64,000 bases of DNA from Butyrivibrio sp. (GCA_015056495.1 SVGC01000010.1:48693-112692), one strand, 5' to 3'; shown: positions 8,029-16,636, numbered from the stretch's first letter. Program-made: numbers and translations. Notes: generated by a model not told the origin, from the sequence alone.

Positions 8029-9144
8029 ATGATAAGTATTACTGAAATCTTGCTTATTGTTGCCGGTTTTGGCGCAATTATCGCAGGCTATTTGATTCCA
8101 GCAGGTAAAAATGCAGATGAGGAACAAAAAAGACTTATTGAAGAAGAGGTCAATGAGTCTATTCGTCGTGCAATCGATAATTCCAGAAATAAAATAGAAG
8201 ATATGGTTGACGACACAATGGAGGATAGCATAAACAAGGCAGAGCGTGCCATCGAGCGACTGACCAATGAAAAGATATCTGCTATCAGCGAATATTCGGA
8301 TACTGTGATCAATGATATCCACAAAAATCATGATGAAGTGGTATTTATGTATGACATGCTCAATGACAAACATAAAAATCTTACTTCTACTGTCAGTGAA
8401 GTTACCAAAAAGGCTGATGAAGCTAAACAGACAGTCCTTGATGCTCAGATAACAGCTCATGAAGCTGAAGAGGCGGTTGAGAGGATCAAGAACCTTGAAA
8501 ATAAAACTAATGTTAGTGATACCATCCGTAATAACAGTGATGAAGTGCATATATCTGAGGTCAGGGCACAGCAGGCCAGAGCTCTTGAGAATAAAGTTCA
8601 GGAAAAGCTAAACAGATTGATCAGACCTGATATTACTGAAGATGAATCTGTAGATGAGACCAGAGTCATAAGGCCTGTTAAAAATGCTGAAACAGTCATC
8701 AAAGAGCCTCCTTCTGATAATAGTAGCAAGTCGAAAATGGAAGATAAGCTTGATAAAGAATTTAAGGCCCTTCAGGATATTCCGGTAGTACATATACTTG
8801 AGGATGAGCTTGCTGAGAATATCAAAGGATATCTTGATGAGGACGAGGATGATGATGTTGCAGCTCTCACAGGCAAAAAAGTCGGAGAGGAAGAAGAAAA
8901 TAACAGCGTCTCAGATAAGGTAGTACAGCTATCTGAAGCAAAGGAGGAAGTATTAAAAAATAAAATAGTGACTCCTTGTGTGGAAGATGATATGGATATT
9001 GATCCATCAGCACAGAATAAACAGATATTGGAGATGCATAAAGCAGGCAAGTCCAATATGGTGATCGCAAGAGAGCTGGGACTTGGAATTGGTGAAGTCA
9101 GGCTTGTGATCGATCTGTCTAATAAGCATAAAAGAGCCAGATGA
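8029..9144 (+). CDS. DUF6115-like membrane-anchored coiled-coil protein
   Basis: This 371-residue protein has one N-terminal membrane helix (about 5-24), a long acidic coiled coil (about 30-215), a disordered acidic stretch, and a C-terminal helix-turn-helix-like tail (KAGKSNMVIARELGLGIGEV) typical of DUF6115 proteins. The start is preceded by GGGGGAGAAAG. It occupies the place held by ylxL/swrB between sigD and rpsB in Bacillus, and the same overall design (anchor plus short C-terminal helical motif) suggests a comparable motility role. That equivalence is inferred from position and layout only. Confidence 0.75.
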   Translation: MISITEILLIVAGFGAIIAGYLIPAGKNADEEQKRLIEEEVNESIRRAIDNSRNKIEDMVDDTMEDSINKAERAIERLTNEKISAISEYSDTVINDIHKNHDEVVFMYDMLNDKHKNLTSTVSEVTKKADEAKQTVLDAQITAHEAEEAVERIKNLENKTNVSDTIRNNSDEVHISEVRAQQARALENKVQEKLNRLIRPDITEDESVDETRVIRPVKNAETVIKEPPSDNSSKSKMEDKLDKEFKALQDIPVVHILEDELAENIKGYLDEDEDDDVAALTGKKVGEEEENNSVSDKVVQLSEAKEEVLKNKIVTPCVEDDMDIDPSAQNKQILEMHKAGKSNMVIARELGLGIGEVRLVIDLSNKHKRAR

Positions 9145-9169
9145 TTTTTTCTGACTATGTGGGGGCAAG

Positions 9170-9952
9170 ATGAAATTAAAGTATTATTTACGGGGAATAG
9201 GAATAGGAGTCATAATAGCTTCGCTTGTTATGGGAATTGCCCTTGGAGGCAGGAACAAGCAGTTAAGTGACAGCGAGATAAGAGAAAGAGCTCTTGAGCT
9301 TGGAATGGTTGATGGAGACACCGGAACGCTTACAGAATATGCTTCAGCTGCTTCTGATGCCAGTACAGCAAGTAATATTGTTGTAGAAGAAATAGATGCT
9401 AATGATGCAGAGCTTATGGCAAGTGCTGATTCATCTGTGGCAGTAGGAGGATCAACCCAGCAAGCTCCTTCTGATAGTACCGAAGATACTGATAAAGCAG
9501 TTGCAGAAAAGAGTACTTCAGATAAAGCTCTGGAAGAAAACAGTAATGCTGCTGCAGAGAGTACAGCTTGGCAGGATACCACAGCTGCAGAAGAAACTAC
9601 TGCCCAGGCCACAACAGAGACTTCAACTCTGACAACCATTGCAGCATCTGAAGTTGCCACAGCACCTACTCCTGAAGCAGTTGATACCATAACAACACCT
9701 GACGGAGAACAGCTTCCGGTAACAGAAGATGAAAACACAGGAACTCTGTATGTTACAGTAACGATCCCTGGAGGCATTGGTTCAGATACTGTATGTTCCA
9801 TACTTCAAAAGGCTGGACTTATAGACAGCGCATCTTCTTTTAACAGATTCCTGATTGATAAGGGACTGGACAGGTATATCAGATCCGGTTCCAAGAGGAT
9901 ACCGGAAGGCGCAACCTACGATGAAATAGCAGAAATAATATGTAGAAAATAA
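9170..9952 (+). CDS. Membrane-anchored protein with MltG LysM-like subdomain only
   Basis: This 260-residue protein has one N-terminal membrane helix (about 8-26) and a long low-complexity Ser/Thr/Ala/Glu segment (about 50-180). Its C-terminal domain of about 68 residues (from VTVTIPGGIGSDTVCSILQK) resembles the LysM-like subdomain that precedes the catalytic part of MltG/YceG endolytic transglycosylases. The catalytic YceG core is absent, so it is not a full MltG. It may bind peptidoglycan on the outer face of the membrane (inference). It is the last gene of the flagellar operon; a terminator follows by 10 bp. Confidence 0.7.
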   Translation: MKLKYYLRGIGIGVIIASLVMGIALGGRNKQLSDSEIRERALELGMVDGDTGTLTEYASAASDASTASNIVVEEIDANDAELMASADSSVAVGGSTQQAPSDSTEDTDKAVAEKSTSDKALEENSNAAAESTAWQDTTAAEETTAQATTETSTLTTIAASEVATAPTPEAVDTITTPDGEQLPVTEDENTGTLYVTVTIPGGIGSDTVCSILQKAGLIDSASSFNRFLIDKGLDRYIRSGSKRIPEGATYDEIAEIICRK

Positions 9953-9961
9953 ATGATCACT

Positions 9962-9998
9962 AAGCCCGATATTACAATAATAGTATCGGGCTTTTTCT
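9962..9998 (+). terminator. Intrinsic terminator of the che/flagellar operon
   Basis: A 9-bp stem (AGCCCGATA at 9963-9971 with TATCGGGCT at 9984-9992) is followed by a T-rich run. It separates the flagellar operon from rpsB-tsf. Confidence 0.9.
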
Positions 9999-10019
9999 TT
10001 GATTTATCGAATAAACCTC

Positions 10020-10048
10020 TTGATAATTCGATTTTCTTATGGTAAAAT
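10020..10048 (+). promoter_or_regulatory. Promoter of rpsB-tsf
   Basis: TTGATA at 10020-10025 and TAAAAT at 10043-10048 are separated by 17 bp, which fits a vegetative sigma-70-type promoter. Transcription would start near 10055 and give a leader of about 170 nt ahead of rpsB. Confidence 0.7.
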
Positions 10049-10054
10049 AACAAG

Positions 10055-10192
10055 GCTGTGGTCTGAAATCACAGCATATAACAAGTAAACACGCACATTC
10101 GTTTCCTGGTCGGTGTCATCATGAGATGATCAGCCAGGGGTCTGTCATATAAGCGTAACGCCCTTATATGAGCTCAAGGACTAAGGAGTGCG
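10055..10192 (+). promoter_or_regulatory. Structured rpsB leader RNA (candidate S2 autoregulatory leader)
   Basis: The leader contains a small hairpin (GCTGTG 10055-10060 with CACAGC 10070-10075) and then a three-helix domain. A closing helix CGCAC 10092-10096 pairs with GTGCG 10188-10192. Inside it is a hairpin with outer stem CCTGG 10105-10109/CCAGG 10134-10138 and inner stem TCATC 10116-10120/GATGA 10125-10129, and a second hairpin with an 8-bp stem CATATAAG 10146-10153/CTTATATG 10163-10170. The domain ends 19 nt before the GGAGG of rpsB. Ribosomal-protein leaders of this kind usually bind the encoded protein; that function is inferred here. Confidence 0.6.
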
Positions 10193-10223
10193 GAAGATTA
10201 TTTAACCAAATGGAGGTAATATC

Positions 10224-10967
10224 ATGAGCGTTGTATCAATGAAACAGTTACTTGAAGCAGGTGTTCATTTTGGACATCAGACAAGAAGATGGAACCCTAA
10301 AATGGCTCCTTACATCTTCACAGAGAGAAACGGAATCCACATCATCGATCTTCAGAAGTCAGTTGTAAAGGTTGATGAGGCTTATAAGGCAGTTTTCGAA
10401 ATTGCTGAGCAGGGTGGAACAATCCTTTTCGTTGGAACAAAGAAGCAGGCACAGGATGCTGTTAAGTCAGAAGCTGAGAGATGTGGTATGTACTACATCA
10501 ACGAGAGATGGCTTGGTGGTATGCTCACAAACTTCAGAACAATCCAGACAAGAATCGAAAGAATGAAGAAGATCGAGAAGATGCAGGAAGATGGTACTTT
10601 CGATGTACTTCCTAAGAAGGAAGTTGCAGTTCTTAAGAAGGAACTTGAGAAACTTCAGAAGAACCTTGGCGGTATCAGAGACATGAAGAGAATTCCTGAT
10701 GCTATCTTCGTAGTAGATCCTAAGAAGGAAAGAATCTGCGTACAGGAAGCTCACACTCTTGGAATCACATTAGTTGGTATCGGTGATACAAACTGCGATC
10801 CAGAAGAGCTTGATTATATCATTCCTGGTAACGATGACGCTATCAGAGCCGTAAAGCTTATCGTTGGTAAGATGGCTGACGCTGTTATCGAAGCTAATCA
10901 GGGTGCTGAGAACGAAGTTGCTGCAGAGTCTGCAGAAGCTGATGTTGAGACAGCAGAAGAGAACTAA
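10224..10967 (+). CDS. rpsB: Ribosomal protein S2
   Basis: This 247-residue S2 belongs to the 30S subunit. The family is clear from the N-terminus ([20 protein letters not shown]), the [12 protein letters not shown] motif and the [14 protein letters not shown] segment near residue 210. It ends with an acidic Ala/Glu tail. The start has GGAGG at 10212-10216. It has its own promoter and leader and is followed by tsf in the usual rpsB-tsf pair. Codon choice is strongly biased, as expected for high expression. Confidence 0.98.
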   Translation: MSVVSMKQLLEAGVHFGHQTRRWNPKMAPYIFTERNGIHIIDLQKSVVKVDEAYKAVFEIAEQGGTILFVGTKKQAQDAVKSEAERCGMYYINERWLGGMLTNFRTIQTRIERMKKIEKMQEDGTFDVLPKKEVAVLKKELEKLQKNLGGIRDMKRIPDAIFVVDPKKERICVQEAHTLGITLVGIGDTNCDPEELDYIIPGNDDAIRAVKLIVGKMADAVIEANQGAENEVAAESAEADVETAEEN

Positions 10968-10984
10968 TTTATTATGAATTCATT

Positions 10985-11020
10985 GTTCAGGGTGACCTTT
11001 CGGGTACCCTGAACGTTCTT
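10985..11020 (+). terminator. Hairpin between rpsB and tsf, likely partial terminator
   Basis: A strong stem (GTTCAGGGT 10985-10993 with ACCCTGAAC 11006-11014, extended by ACC/GGT inside) is followed by a short T-rich stretch. Such a hairpin lets more S2 than EF-Ts be made, or it may stabilise the rpsB 3' end. tsf has no other obvious promoter. Confidence 0.6.
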
Positions 11021-11049
11021 TTAAATTAAATATACGGAGGATTATTACA

Positions 11050-12000
11050 ATGGCAGTTACAGCAGCAATGGTAAAAGAATTACGTGAGTCAACTGGCGCT
11101 GGTATGATGGAGTGCAAAAAGGCTCTTACAGAAACAAACGGTGATATGGATGCAGCCGTAGAATATCTTAGAAAGAATGGTCAGGCTAAGGCTGAGAAGA
11201 AGGCTAGCAGAATCGCAGCTGAAGGTCTTACAACAGTAGCAGTTAAGGATGACAAGACAGCTGCAGTTGTAGAAGTTAACTCAGAGACAGACTTCGTTGC
11301 TAAGAACGAAAAGTTCCAGACATTCGTTAACGCTGTTGCTAAGCAGGCTGTTGAATCAGATTCAACTGATCTTGAAAGCTTTATGGCTGAGAAATGGCAT
11401 GAGAACCCAGCTATCACAGTTCAGGATGCTCTTGTTGAGATCACAGCTGTTATCAGCGAAAAGCTCAGCATCAGACGTTTCCAGAAGGTTACAGCTGCTA
11501 ACGGTATCGTAGTTCCTTATGTACACGGCGAAGGCAGAATCTCAGTTCTTGTTGAAGCTGATACAGATGTTGTTAACGACGAGATCAAGGACGCTGTCAA
11601 GAACGTAGCTATGCAGGTTGCAGCTCTTTCACCAAAGTATGTTGGTATGGAAAACGTTTCAGAAGAGTTCAAGAACCATGAGAAGGAAATCCTTCTTGCA
11701 CAGGCTATGAAGGAAAATGAAGAGCTTCCAGAAAACAAGAGAAAGCCACAGCAGATCATTGAGAAGATGCTTATTGGTCGTCTTAACAAAGAGCTTAAGG
11801 AAATCTGCTTAAATGAGCAGGTATACGTTAAGGCTGAAGATGGAAAGCAGACAGTTGGACAGTACATCGAGCAGGTTGCTAAGGCAAACGGCGCTAACCT
11901 TAAGATCAAGAACTTTGTTCGTTTTGAGACAGGTGAAGGTATCGAGAAGAAGAACGAGAACTTTGCTGAAGAAGTTATGGCTCAGGCTGGTCTTAAATAA
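11050..12000 (+). CDS. tsf: Elongation factor Ts
   Basis: This 316-residue protein is the guanine nucleotide exchange factor that recycles EF-Tu-GDP. The N-terminal UBA-like domain carries the signature VKELRESTGAGMMECKKAL, and the EF-Tu-contacting NSETDFVAKNEKF follows. The C-terminal part includes the family motif EICLNEQVYVK. It is about 20 residues longer than the enteric protein, within the family range. The start has CGGAGG at 11035-11040. A terminator follows. The pyrH-frr pair that commonly comes next in Firmicutes is not here; minC follows instead. Confidence 0.98.
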   Translation: MAVTAAMVKELRESTGAGMMECKKALTETNGDMDAAVEYLRKNGQAKAEKKASRIAAEGLTTVAVKDDKTAAVVEVNSETDFVAKNEKFQTFVNAVAKQAVESDSTDLESFMAEKWHENPAITVQDALVEITAVISEKLSIRRFQKVTAANGIVVPYVHGEGRISVLVEADTDVVNDEIKDAVKNVAMQVAALSPKYVGMENVSEEFKNHEKEILLAQAMKENEELPENKRKPQQIIEKMLIGRLNKELKEICLNEQVYVKAEDGKQTVGQYIEQVAKANGANLKIKNFVRFETGEGIEKKNENFAEEVMAQAGLK

Positions 12001-12014
12001 TAATTGTAATTGTT

Positions 12015-12046
12015 ATGCCGCCACAGTAATGTGGCGGCATTTTTTC
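12015..12046 (+). terminator. Intrinsic terminator after tsf
   Basis: A perfect 10-bp stem (ATGCCGCCAC 12015-12024 with GTGGCGGCAT 12031-12040) is followed by a T run. The T run runs directly into a remnant of the repeat family found at 48973 and 49700. Confidence 0.93.
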
Positions 12047-12085
12047 ATATCATAGGAATTACTTTCCTTGGATTTTAAGTATTCC
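12041..12085 (+). repeat. Degenerate remnant of the terminator-associated repeat
   Basis: Bases 12047-12064 (ATATCATAGGAATTACTT) and the following TTCCTTGGATTTT segment resemble the first hairpin of the 131-bp repeats (ATATCATAGGAAATTGCTTT) and the decayed copy at 49108 onwards. As at the other two loci, it begins within the T run of an intrinsic terminator. Confidence 0.5.
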
Positions 12086-12139
12086 AAATACACCCAAAAT
12101 GTTATAGAATATAAGGGTGTCATGTTGGTGAGGAGTTGT

Positions 12140-12964
12140 ATGGAACAAACAGTAACAATTAAGGGGACTAAATCAGGAATCATCCTGGTCTTGGATGATA
12201 AAATTCCCTTCTCGCAGCTTAAAGAGACTATTTCTGAAAAGTTTCAAAGCGCAGCTTCTTTTTTAGGAAGTGCGCAGATGGCCCTTACTGTTAAGGGTAG
12301 AGAACTGTCAGATGATGAGGAACAGGAAGTTCTTAGTATCATTAAGCTAAATACAAAAGTTGATATTGTATGTGTTCTTCTCGAAGATGCTGAGAAGGAA
12401 AAAGTATTTGCCAAGTATGTTGGTAAGAGTGATCTTGCTAAGCTTGAGCAAAAGAAGAAAGAATTGTCTCGAAAGGAAAAGGAAATCTACGAGACAAAAG
12501 CAATGGTTCAGGGCGAGCTTTTGAAGAAGGAAAAGCAGCTCCAGGATATGGAAGCACAGCTTGGAAGTGGAAATGCCAGAGTTTATAAGGGAATTCTTAG
12601 ATCCGGGCAGGAAATTTCAAGTCAGCAAAATGTTGTTATCCTTGGTGATGTTAAGCCGGGTTCAAGAATATGTTCTGTAGGAAGTATTTTTGTACTGGGT
12701 AAGATGCAGGGAAGCGCATTTGCAGGTATGACTGGAGATAGAGATGCTATAGTAATGGCTCTTGAACTTAATCCTCAGCAGGTAAGGATTGCAGATCTTA
12801 TTGCAATAGCTCCTGATGCTGAGAAAAAGACAGGCTTTAGATTTAGAAAGAATGTGGTAAAAGAAGAAGTAAGTGAACCTGAGGTTGCATGTATCGAGGC
12901 TGACCACATTGTAAAGAAAGCTTATAATCAAACCTTTTTAAAGGAATATCATATAGACAGATAA
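12140..12964 (+). CDS. minC: MinC, septum site-determining inhibitor
   Basis: This 274-residue protein prevents FtsZ ring assembly away from mid-cell. It has an N-terminal MinC domain (about 1-95), a Lys/Glu-rich coiled linker (about 105-145), and a C-terminal beta-helix domain with VYKGILRSGQEI, NVVILGDVKPGS and SIFVLGKMQGSAFAG, which binds MinD. ATG 12140 is preferred because AGGAG lies at 12131-12135; ATG 12122 is possible but lacks a good ribosome site. minD follows after 31 bp and minE after that. Confidence 0.93.
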   Translation: MEQTVTIKGTKSGIILVLDDKIPFSQLKETISEKFQSAASFLGSAQMALTVKGRELSDDEEQEVLSIIKLNTKVDIVCVLLEDAEKEKVFAKYVGKSDLAKLEQKKKELSRKEKEIYETKAMVQGELLKKEKQLQDMEAQLGSGNARVYKGILRSGQEISSQQNVVILGDVKPGSRICSVGSIFVLGKMQGSAFAGMTGDRDAIVMALELNPQQVRIADLIAIAPDAEKKTGFRFRKNVVKEEVSEPEVACIEADHIVKKAYNQTFLKEYHIDR

Positions 12965-12995
12965 CCCAAAATGAATAGATACGGAGGGAGATAAA

Positions 12996-13787
12996 ATGGG
13001 AGAAGTAATAGTAGTAACATCTGGAAAGGGTGGTGTTGGTAAGACAACTACTACTGCCAATATCGGAACCGGTTTGGCTAAATTAAACAAAAAGGTTGTT
13101 CTTATCGATACAGATATAGGTCTTCGCAATCTTGACGTAGTAATGGGTCTTGAAAATCGTATTGTTTACAACCTTGTTGATGTTGTAGAAGGCAACTGCA
13201 AGATCAAGCAGGCGCTTATTAAGGATAAGAGATATGAGAATCTCTTCCTCTTACCTGCAGCTCAGACTAAGGATAAGACAAGCGTTACTCCTGATCAGAT
13301 GAAGAAACTTGCTGAAGAACTTAAGGAAGAATACGACTATATTATCATGGATTGCCCAGCTGGTATCGAGCAGGGATTCAAGAATGCTATAGCAGGAGCT
13401 GACAGAGCTCTTATCGTAACAACTCCTGAGGTTTCAGCTGTAAGAGATGCAGACAGGATCATCGGTCTTTTAGATGCAAATGAGATCAAGACAAAGCATC
13501 TTATTGTAAACAGACTTAGACCAGATATGGTCAGCAGAGGAGATATGATGTCAGCTGATGACGTTATTGATATTCTTGCTGTTGATCTGATCGGTGTAGT
13601 ACCTGATGATGAAAATATCGTAGTAGCTACAAATAATGGTGAACCACTTGCCGGTGATAAGTCACTTGCTGGACAGGCATATATGAATATCTGCCGTCGT
13701 ATCACAGGTGAGCAGGTTACTTTCCTGGATCTTGATGACAAGAAAGGATTCTTTTCAGCTATTGCAGGACTTTTCAAAAAGAAATAA
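12996..13787 (+). CDS. minD: MinD, septum site-determining ATPase
   Basis: This 263-residue ParA/MinD-type ATPase recruits MinC to the membrane. The deviant Walker A motif is SGKGGVGKTTT near residues 9-19, the switch II region is MDCPAGIEQGF, and the C-terminus ends in an amphipathic membrane-targeting helix (SAIAGLFKKK). GGAGGGAG lies just before the start. minE follows after 15 bp, giving a complete oscillator set. Confidence 0.97.
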   Translation: MGEVIVVTSGKGGVGKTTTTANIGTGLAKLNKKVVLIDTDIGLRNLDVVMGLENRIVYNLVDVVEGNCKIKQALIKDKRYENLFLLPAAQTKDKTSVTPDQMKKLAEELKEEYDYIIMDCPAGIEQGFKNAIAGADRALIVTTPEVSAVRDADRIIGLLDANEIKTKHLIVNRLRPDMVSRGDMMSADDVIDILAVDLIGVVPDDENIVVATNNGEPLAGDKSLAGQAYMNICRRITGEQVTFLDLDDKKGFFSAIAGLFKKK

Positions 13788-13802
13788 GGGGGATTTTTAG
13801 GT

Positions 13803-14078
13803 ATGAAACTGTCAGATATTTTCAAAAAGAAATCGTCAAGTGATGTTGCCAAGGATAGACTTAAGCTTGTCCTCGTATCCGACAGAGCCAGCTGCTCCCC
13901 GGAAATAATGGCAAAGATCAAAAACGATATTATTGAAGTATTATCCAAATATGTTGAGATTGATCAGGGCGGTATCGACATCAATATTACTCAAATGGAT
14001 GCTGAAACCAGTGATGGAAAGACTGTTCCAGCACTTTATGCAAATATTCCGATTAAGAATATTAAACATGAAGGTTAA
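13803..14078 (+). CDS. minE: MinE, topological specificity factor
   Basis: This 91-residue protein stimulates MinD ATPase and drives its oscillation. The N-terminal segment MKLSDIFKKK is the membrane-binding and MinD-contacting part; KDRLKLVLVSDRASC and MAKIKNDIIEVLSKY are typical of the family. The C-terminus holds the beta-stranded dimerisation domain. It is the last gene of the min operon; a hairpin lies 16 bp downstream. Confidence 0.95.
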   Translation: MKLSDIFKKKSSSDVAKDRLKLVLVSDRASCSPEIMAKIKNDIIEVLSKYVEIDQGGIDINITQMDAETSDGKTVPALYANIPIKNIKHEG

Positions 14079-14093
14079 TGATTTTAAAATTAG

Positions 14094-14119
14094 TAGCAGA
14101 CCATTTACATGGTCTGCTA
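14094..14119 (+). terminator. Hairpin after minCDE (weak terminator)
   Basis: A perfect 11-bp stem (TAGCAGACCAT 14094-14104 with ATGGTCTGCTA 14109-14119) has a 4-nt loop, but the following bases (TTGCTTTAGG) are only partly T-rich and run into the ribosome site of the next gene. It may be a weak terminator or a regulatory hairpin ahead of the P-type ATPase. Confidence 0.5.
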
Positions 14120-14141
14120 TTGCTTTAGGAGGGTATGCTAG

Positions 14142-16541
14142 ATGATAGGACTTACATCTGAAGCGGCTAAAGGGTTACTTAGAGATGGTTATGGCAATAC
14201 TCAGGTTGATAATACAGCAAAGACTACCAAAGACATTTTAAGAGAAAATATCTTTACGTATTTTAACCTTATTTTTGCGATCATGGCTGTTCTTGTGATC
14301 ATTGCAGGTGATTACAGGAGTCTTACTTTTTTGCCGGTTGTCATAGCCAATGCACTTATTGGTATATATCAGGAATTACAGGCCAAAAAGGTACTGGATA
14401 ATCTTGCTGTAATACATGAAGCTACCGTGACAGCTATACGAGACGGGCAGGAGACCATAGTTCCCGTTGATCAGTTGGTACTTGGAGATGTTATCGTTCT
14501 TAGAAGTGGTAATCAGATATGTGCTGATGCAGTTGTTCTGCAGGGTGAGATAGCTGTAAATGAGGCACTTCTTACAGGTGAAGCTGATGAAATAGTCAAG
14601 ACTACTGATAGTGAGCTTATGTCAGGAAGCTTTGTTGTATCAGGAGAGTGTCTTGCCCAGCTTACAAGAGTAGGAACCAATTCCTATATCTCCAAGCTGA
14701 TGTTAAAGGCTAAGAAGATGCCATCCAGTGAACAGTCTGAAATGGTAAAGTCTATAAACAGATTGGTCATTGCAGCCGGTATCATCATCATTCCTATTGG
14801 TATTACTCTTTTTACCCAGAGCTATGTAATGCAGGGCAATGATTTTAAGAGCAGTGTCATATCAATGGTTGCAGCTCTTGTAGGTATGATCCCGGAAGGC
14901 TTGTATCTGCTTGTTAGTATTGCTCTTGGAGCAAGTGCTGTACGTCTTGCCATGAAGAAGATCATGCTCCATGACATGAGAAGTATTGAGACTCTTGCCA
15001 GAGTAGATACTCTCTGTGTTGATAAGACTGGAACTATCACTGATAACAGTATGCTTGTAGCTGACGTTGTGCCTGTGGAAGATATTCCTGTTGAGGTATA
15101 TGAAGGCTATAAGGAACTGGTTTCCAGATATATCGGAGTGCTTCCTGATGACAATATCACCATGAAGGCTCTGGAAGATTATTTTGGTGGAAGGATATCT
15201 ACAGGTTGCATTTCTTTTCATTCTTTTTCATCAAAATATAAATACAGCAGTGTTCAGTTTGCGGAAGGGACATTTGTCCTTGGGGCACCTGAATTTTTGT
15301 TGGGAAAGTCCTTTGATGCGTACAGGGATATCGTAAATACTTATGCCGGAAAAGGCTTAAGAGTCCTTGTTTTTGGACAGTACTATGGCGGATGCGATGG
15401 CGTTATGATCCAGGAACAGGAGTCTACTGGAAAGGCACTATCTCTACCGGTTCCTCAGACAGAGCTTACTAATGCTAAAGTTGTTCCTTTATTATTTATC
15501 CTGCTTCAGAACCCTGTCAGGGAAACAGCTCCTGAGACCTTTGAGTATTTTGTAAAACAGGGTGTTGAGGTCAAGGTAATATCCGGAGATAATCCGGTCA
15601 CAGTATCTGAAGTAGCAAGAACGGCAGGCATTTTAAACTATGATAAGTATGTAGACGCTTCGACCTTATCTGATGAAGAGCTCAGGGAATCTGTTCTAGA
15701 CTATACTATTTATGGAAGAGTGTCACCGGAACAGAAGCAAAAGATCGTAAGGGCCTTAAAGGCTGCAGGACGAACTGTTGCCATGACAGGTGATGGTGTT
15801 AATGATATACTTGCCATGAAGGATGCTGACTGCTCAATTGCTATGGCTGCCGGTTCTGATGCTGCAGTGCAGGCTGCCCAGGTTGTACTGCTTGATTCTG
15901 ATTTTGCTCATATGCCTGAGATCGTATCTGAGGGTAGAAGAGATATCAATAATATTGAGAGATCTACAACATTGTTCCTTGTTAAGAACATCTTCTCAAT
16001 ACTTTTGGCATTGTTCTCAATAGTCAGCGTTATGACTTATCCGTTGGCACCGTCACAGGTATCTCTTATTAGCTTGTTTAATATAGGTATTCCGGCATTT
16101 TTCCTTGCCATGGAGCCAAATACCAAGCGTATAAAGGGACATTTCCTGTCCAAGGTCCTCTTAAGGGCTATGCCAGCGGCACTTACAGATTTCTTTGCAA
16201 TAGCAGCCCTGGTTGTTTTTGGAGAGACCTTTGGCGTTTCTGCATCGGATGTGTCAGTGGCTTCCACATTTTTGCTTGCGATCGTAGGATTTATGATCCT
16301 TGCCAATATCAGTGAACCGATGAACAGATATCGTATTACTGTACTTATCGGATGCGTTATAGGTGTTATATTTACAGCATTTTTCCTAAATGATCTTTTT
16401 GCTATATCTTATATATCAAAAGAGTGCATCATGCTGTTTGTATTGTTTGCAATAGCTACTGAGCCATGTATGAGATATCTTACATTATTAGGTAATGCTA
16501 TTGAGAATAAAATAAAATCATTAAACGTTAAAAAAAAATAA
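14142..16541 (+). CDS. P-type cation-transporting ATPase, CtpE-like
   Basis: This 799-residue membrane pump has all P-type landmarks. The actuator motif is LLTGEAD, the phosphorylated Asp is Asp294 in CVDKTGTITD, and the hinge is MTGDGVNDI. Transmembrane helix 4 carries GMIPEGLYLLVSIAL, the PEGL form of P2-type pumps. There is no N-terminal heavy-metal domain and no CPC/CPX motif, so a copper or cadmium pump is unlikely. The sequence is most like the CtpE group, for which calcium transport has been reported in mycobacteria; the substrate here is not shown by the sequence. AGGAGGG lies at 14128-14134. Six further C-terminal hydrophobic helices are visible. Confidence 0.88.
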   Translation: MIGLTSEAAKGLLRDGYGNTQVDNTAKTTKDILRENIFTYFNLIFAIMAVLVIIAGDYRSLTFLPVVIANALIGIYQELQAKKVLDNLAVIHEATVTAIRDGQETIVPVDQLVLGDVIVLRSGNQICADAVVLQGEIAVNEALLTGEADEIVKTTDSELMSGSFVVSGECLAQLTRVGTNSYISKLMLKAKKMPSSEQSEMVKSINRLVIAAGIIIIPIGITLFTQSYVMQGNDFKSSVISMVAALVGMIPEGLYLLVSIALGASAVRLAMKKIMLHDMRSIETLARVDTLCVDKTGTITDNSMLVADVVPVEDIPVEVYEGYKELVSRYIGVLPDDNITMKALEDYFGGRISTGCISFHSFSSKYKYSSVQFAEGTFVLGAPEFLLGKSFDAYRDIVNTYAGKGLRVLVFGQYYGGCDGVMIQEQESTGKALSLPVPQTELTNAKVVPLLFILLQNPVRETAPETFEYFVKQGVEVKVISGDNPVTVSEVARTAGILNYDKYVDASTLSDEELRESVLDYTIYGRVSPEQKQKIVRALKAAGRTVAMTGDGVNDILAMKDADCSIAMAAGSDAAVQAAQVVLLDSDFAHMPEIVSEGRRDINNIERSTTLFLVKNIFSILLALFSIVSVMTYPLAPSQVSLISLFNIGIPAFFLAMEPNTKRIKGHFLSKVLLRAMPAALTDFFAIAALVVFGETFGVSASDVSVASTFLLAIVGFMILANISEPMNRYRITVLIGCVIGVIFTAFFLNDLFAISYISKECIMLFVLFAIATEPCMRYLTLLGNAIENKIKSLNVKKK

Positions 16542-16576
16542 ATTTATGACAGGAGGTTTTAAAATTTCTGTTTTAT

Positions 16577-16620
16577 GATAAAATAAATTATGCACAATTT
16601 ATTTGTGACGTTATTTTATC
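16577..16620 (+). promoter_or_regulatory. Nested inverted repeats, candidate operator of the MarR-type gene
   Basis: An outer perfect 10-bp inverted repeat (GATAAAATAA 16577-16586 with TTATTTTATC 16611-16620) encloses an inner one (AAATAAATT 16581-16589 with AATTTATTT 16596-16604, 6-nt centre). MarR proteins bind such palindromes, often near their own promoter. The region is very AT-rich, so some symmetry is expected by chance. Confidence 0.45.
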
Positions 16621-16636
16621 GGAGATGTAATATATC

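Noticed and set aside
7918..8550. 210-codon minus-strand open frame opposite the DUF6115-like gene
   Set aside because: It overlaps two supported genes on the other strand and is composed mainly of Ile/Phe/Ser runs.
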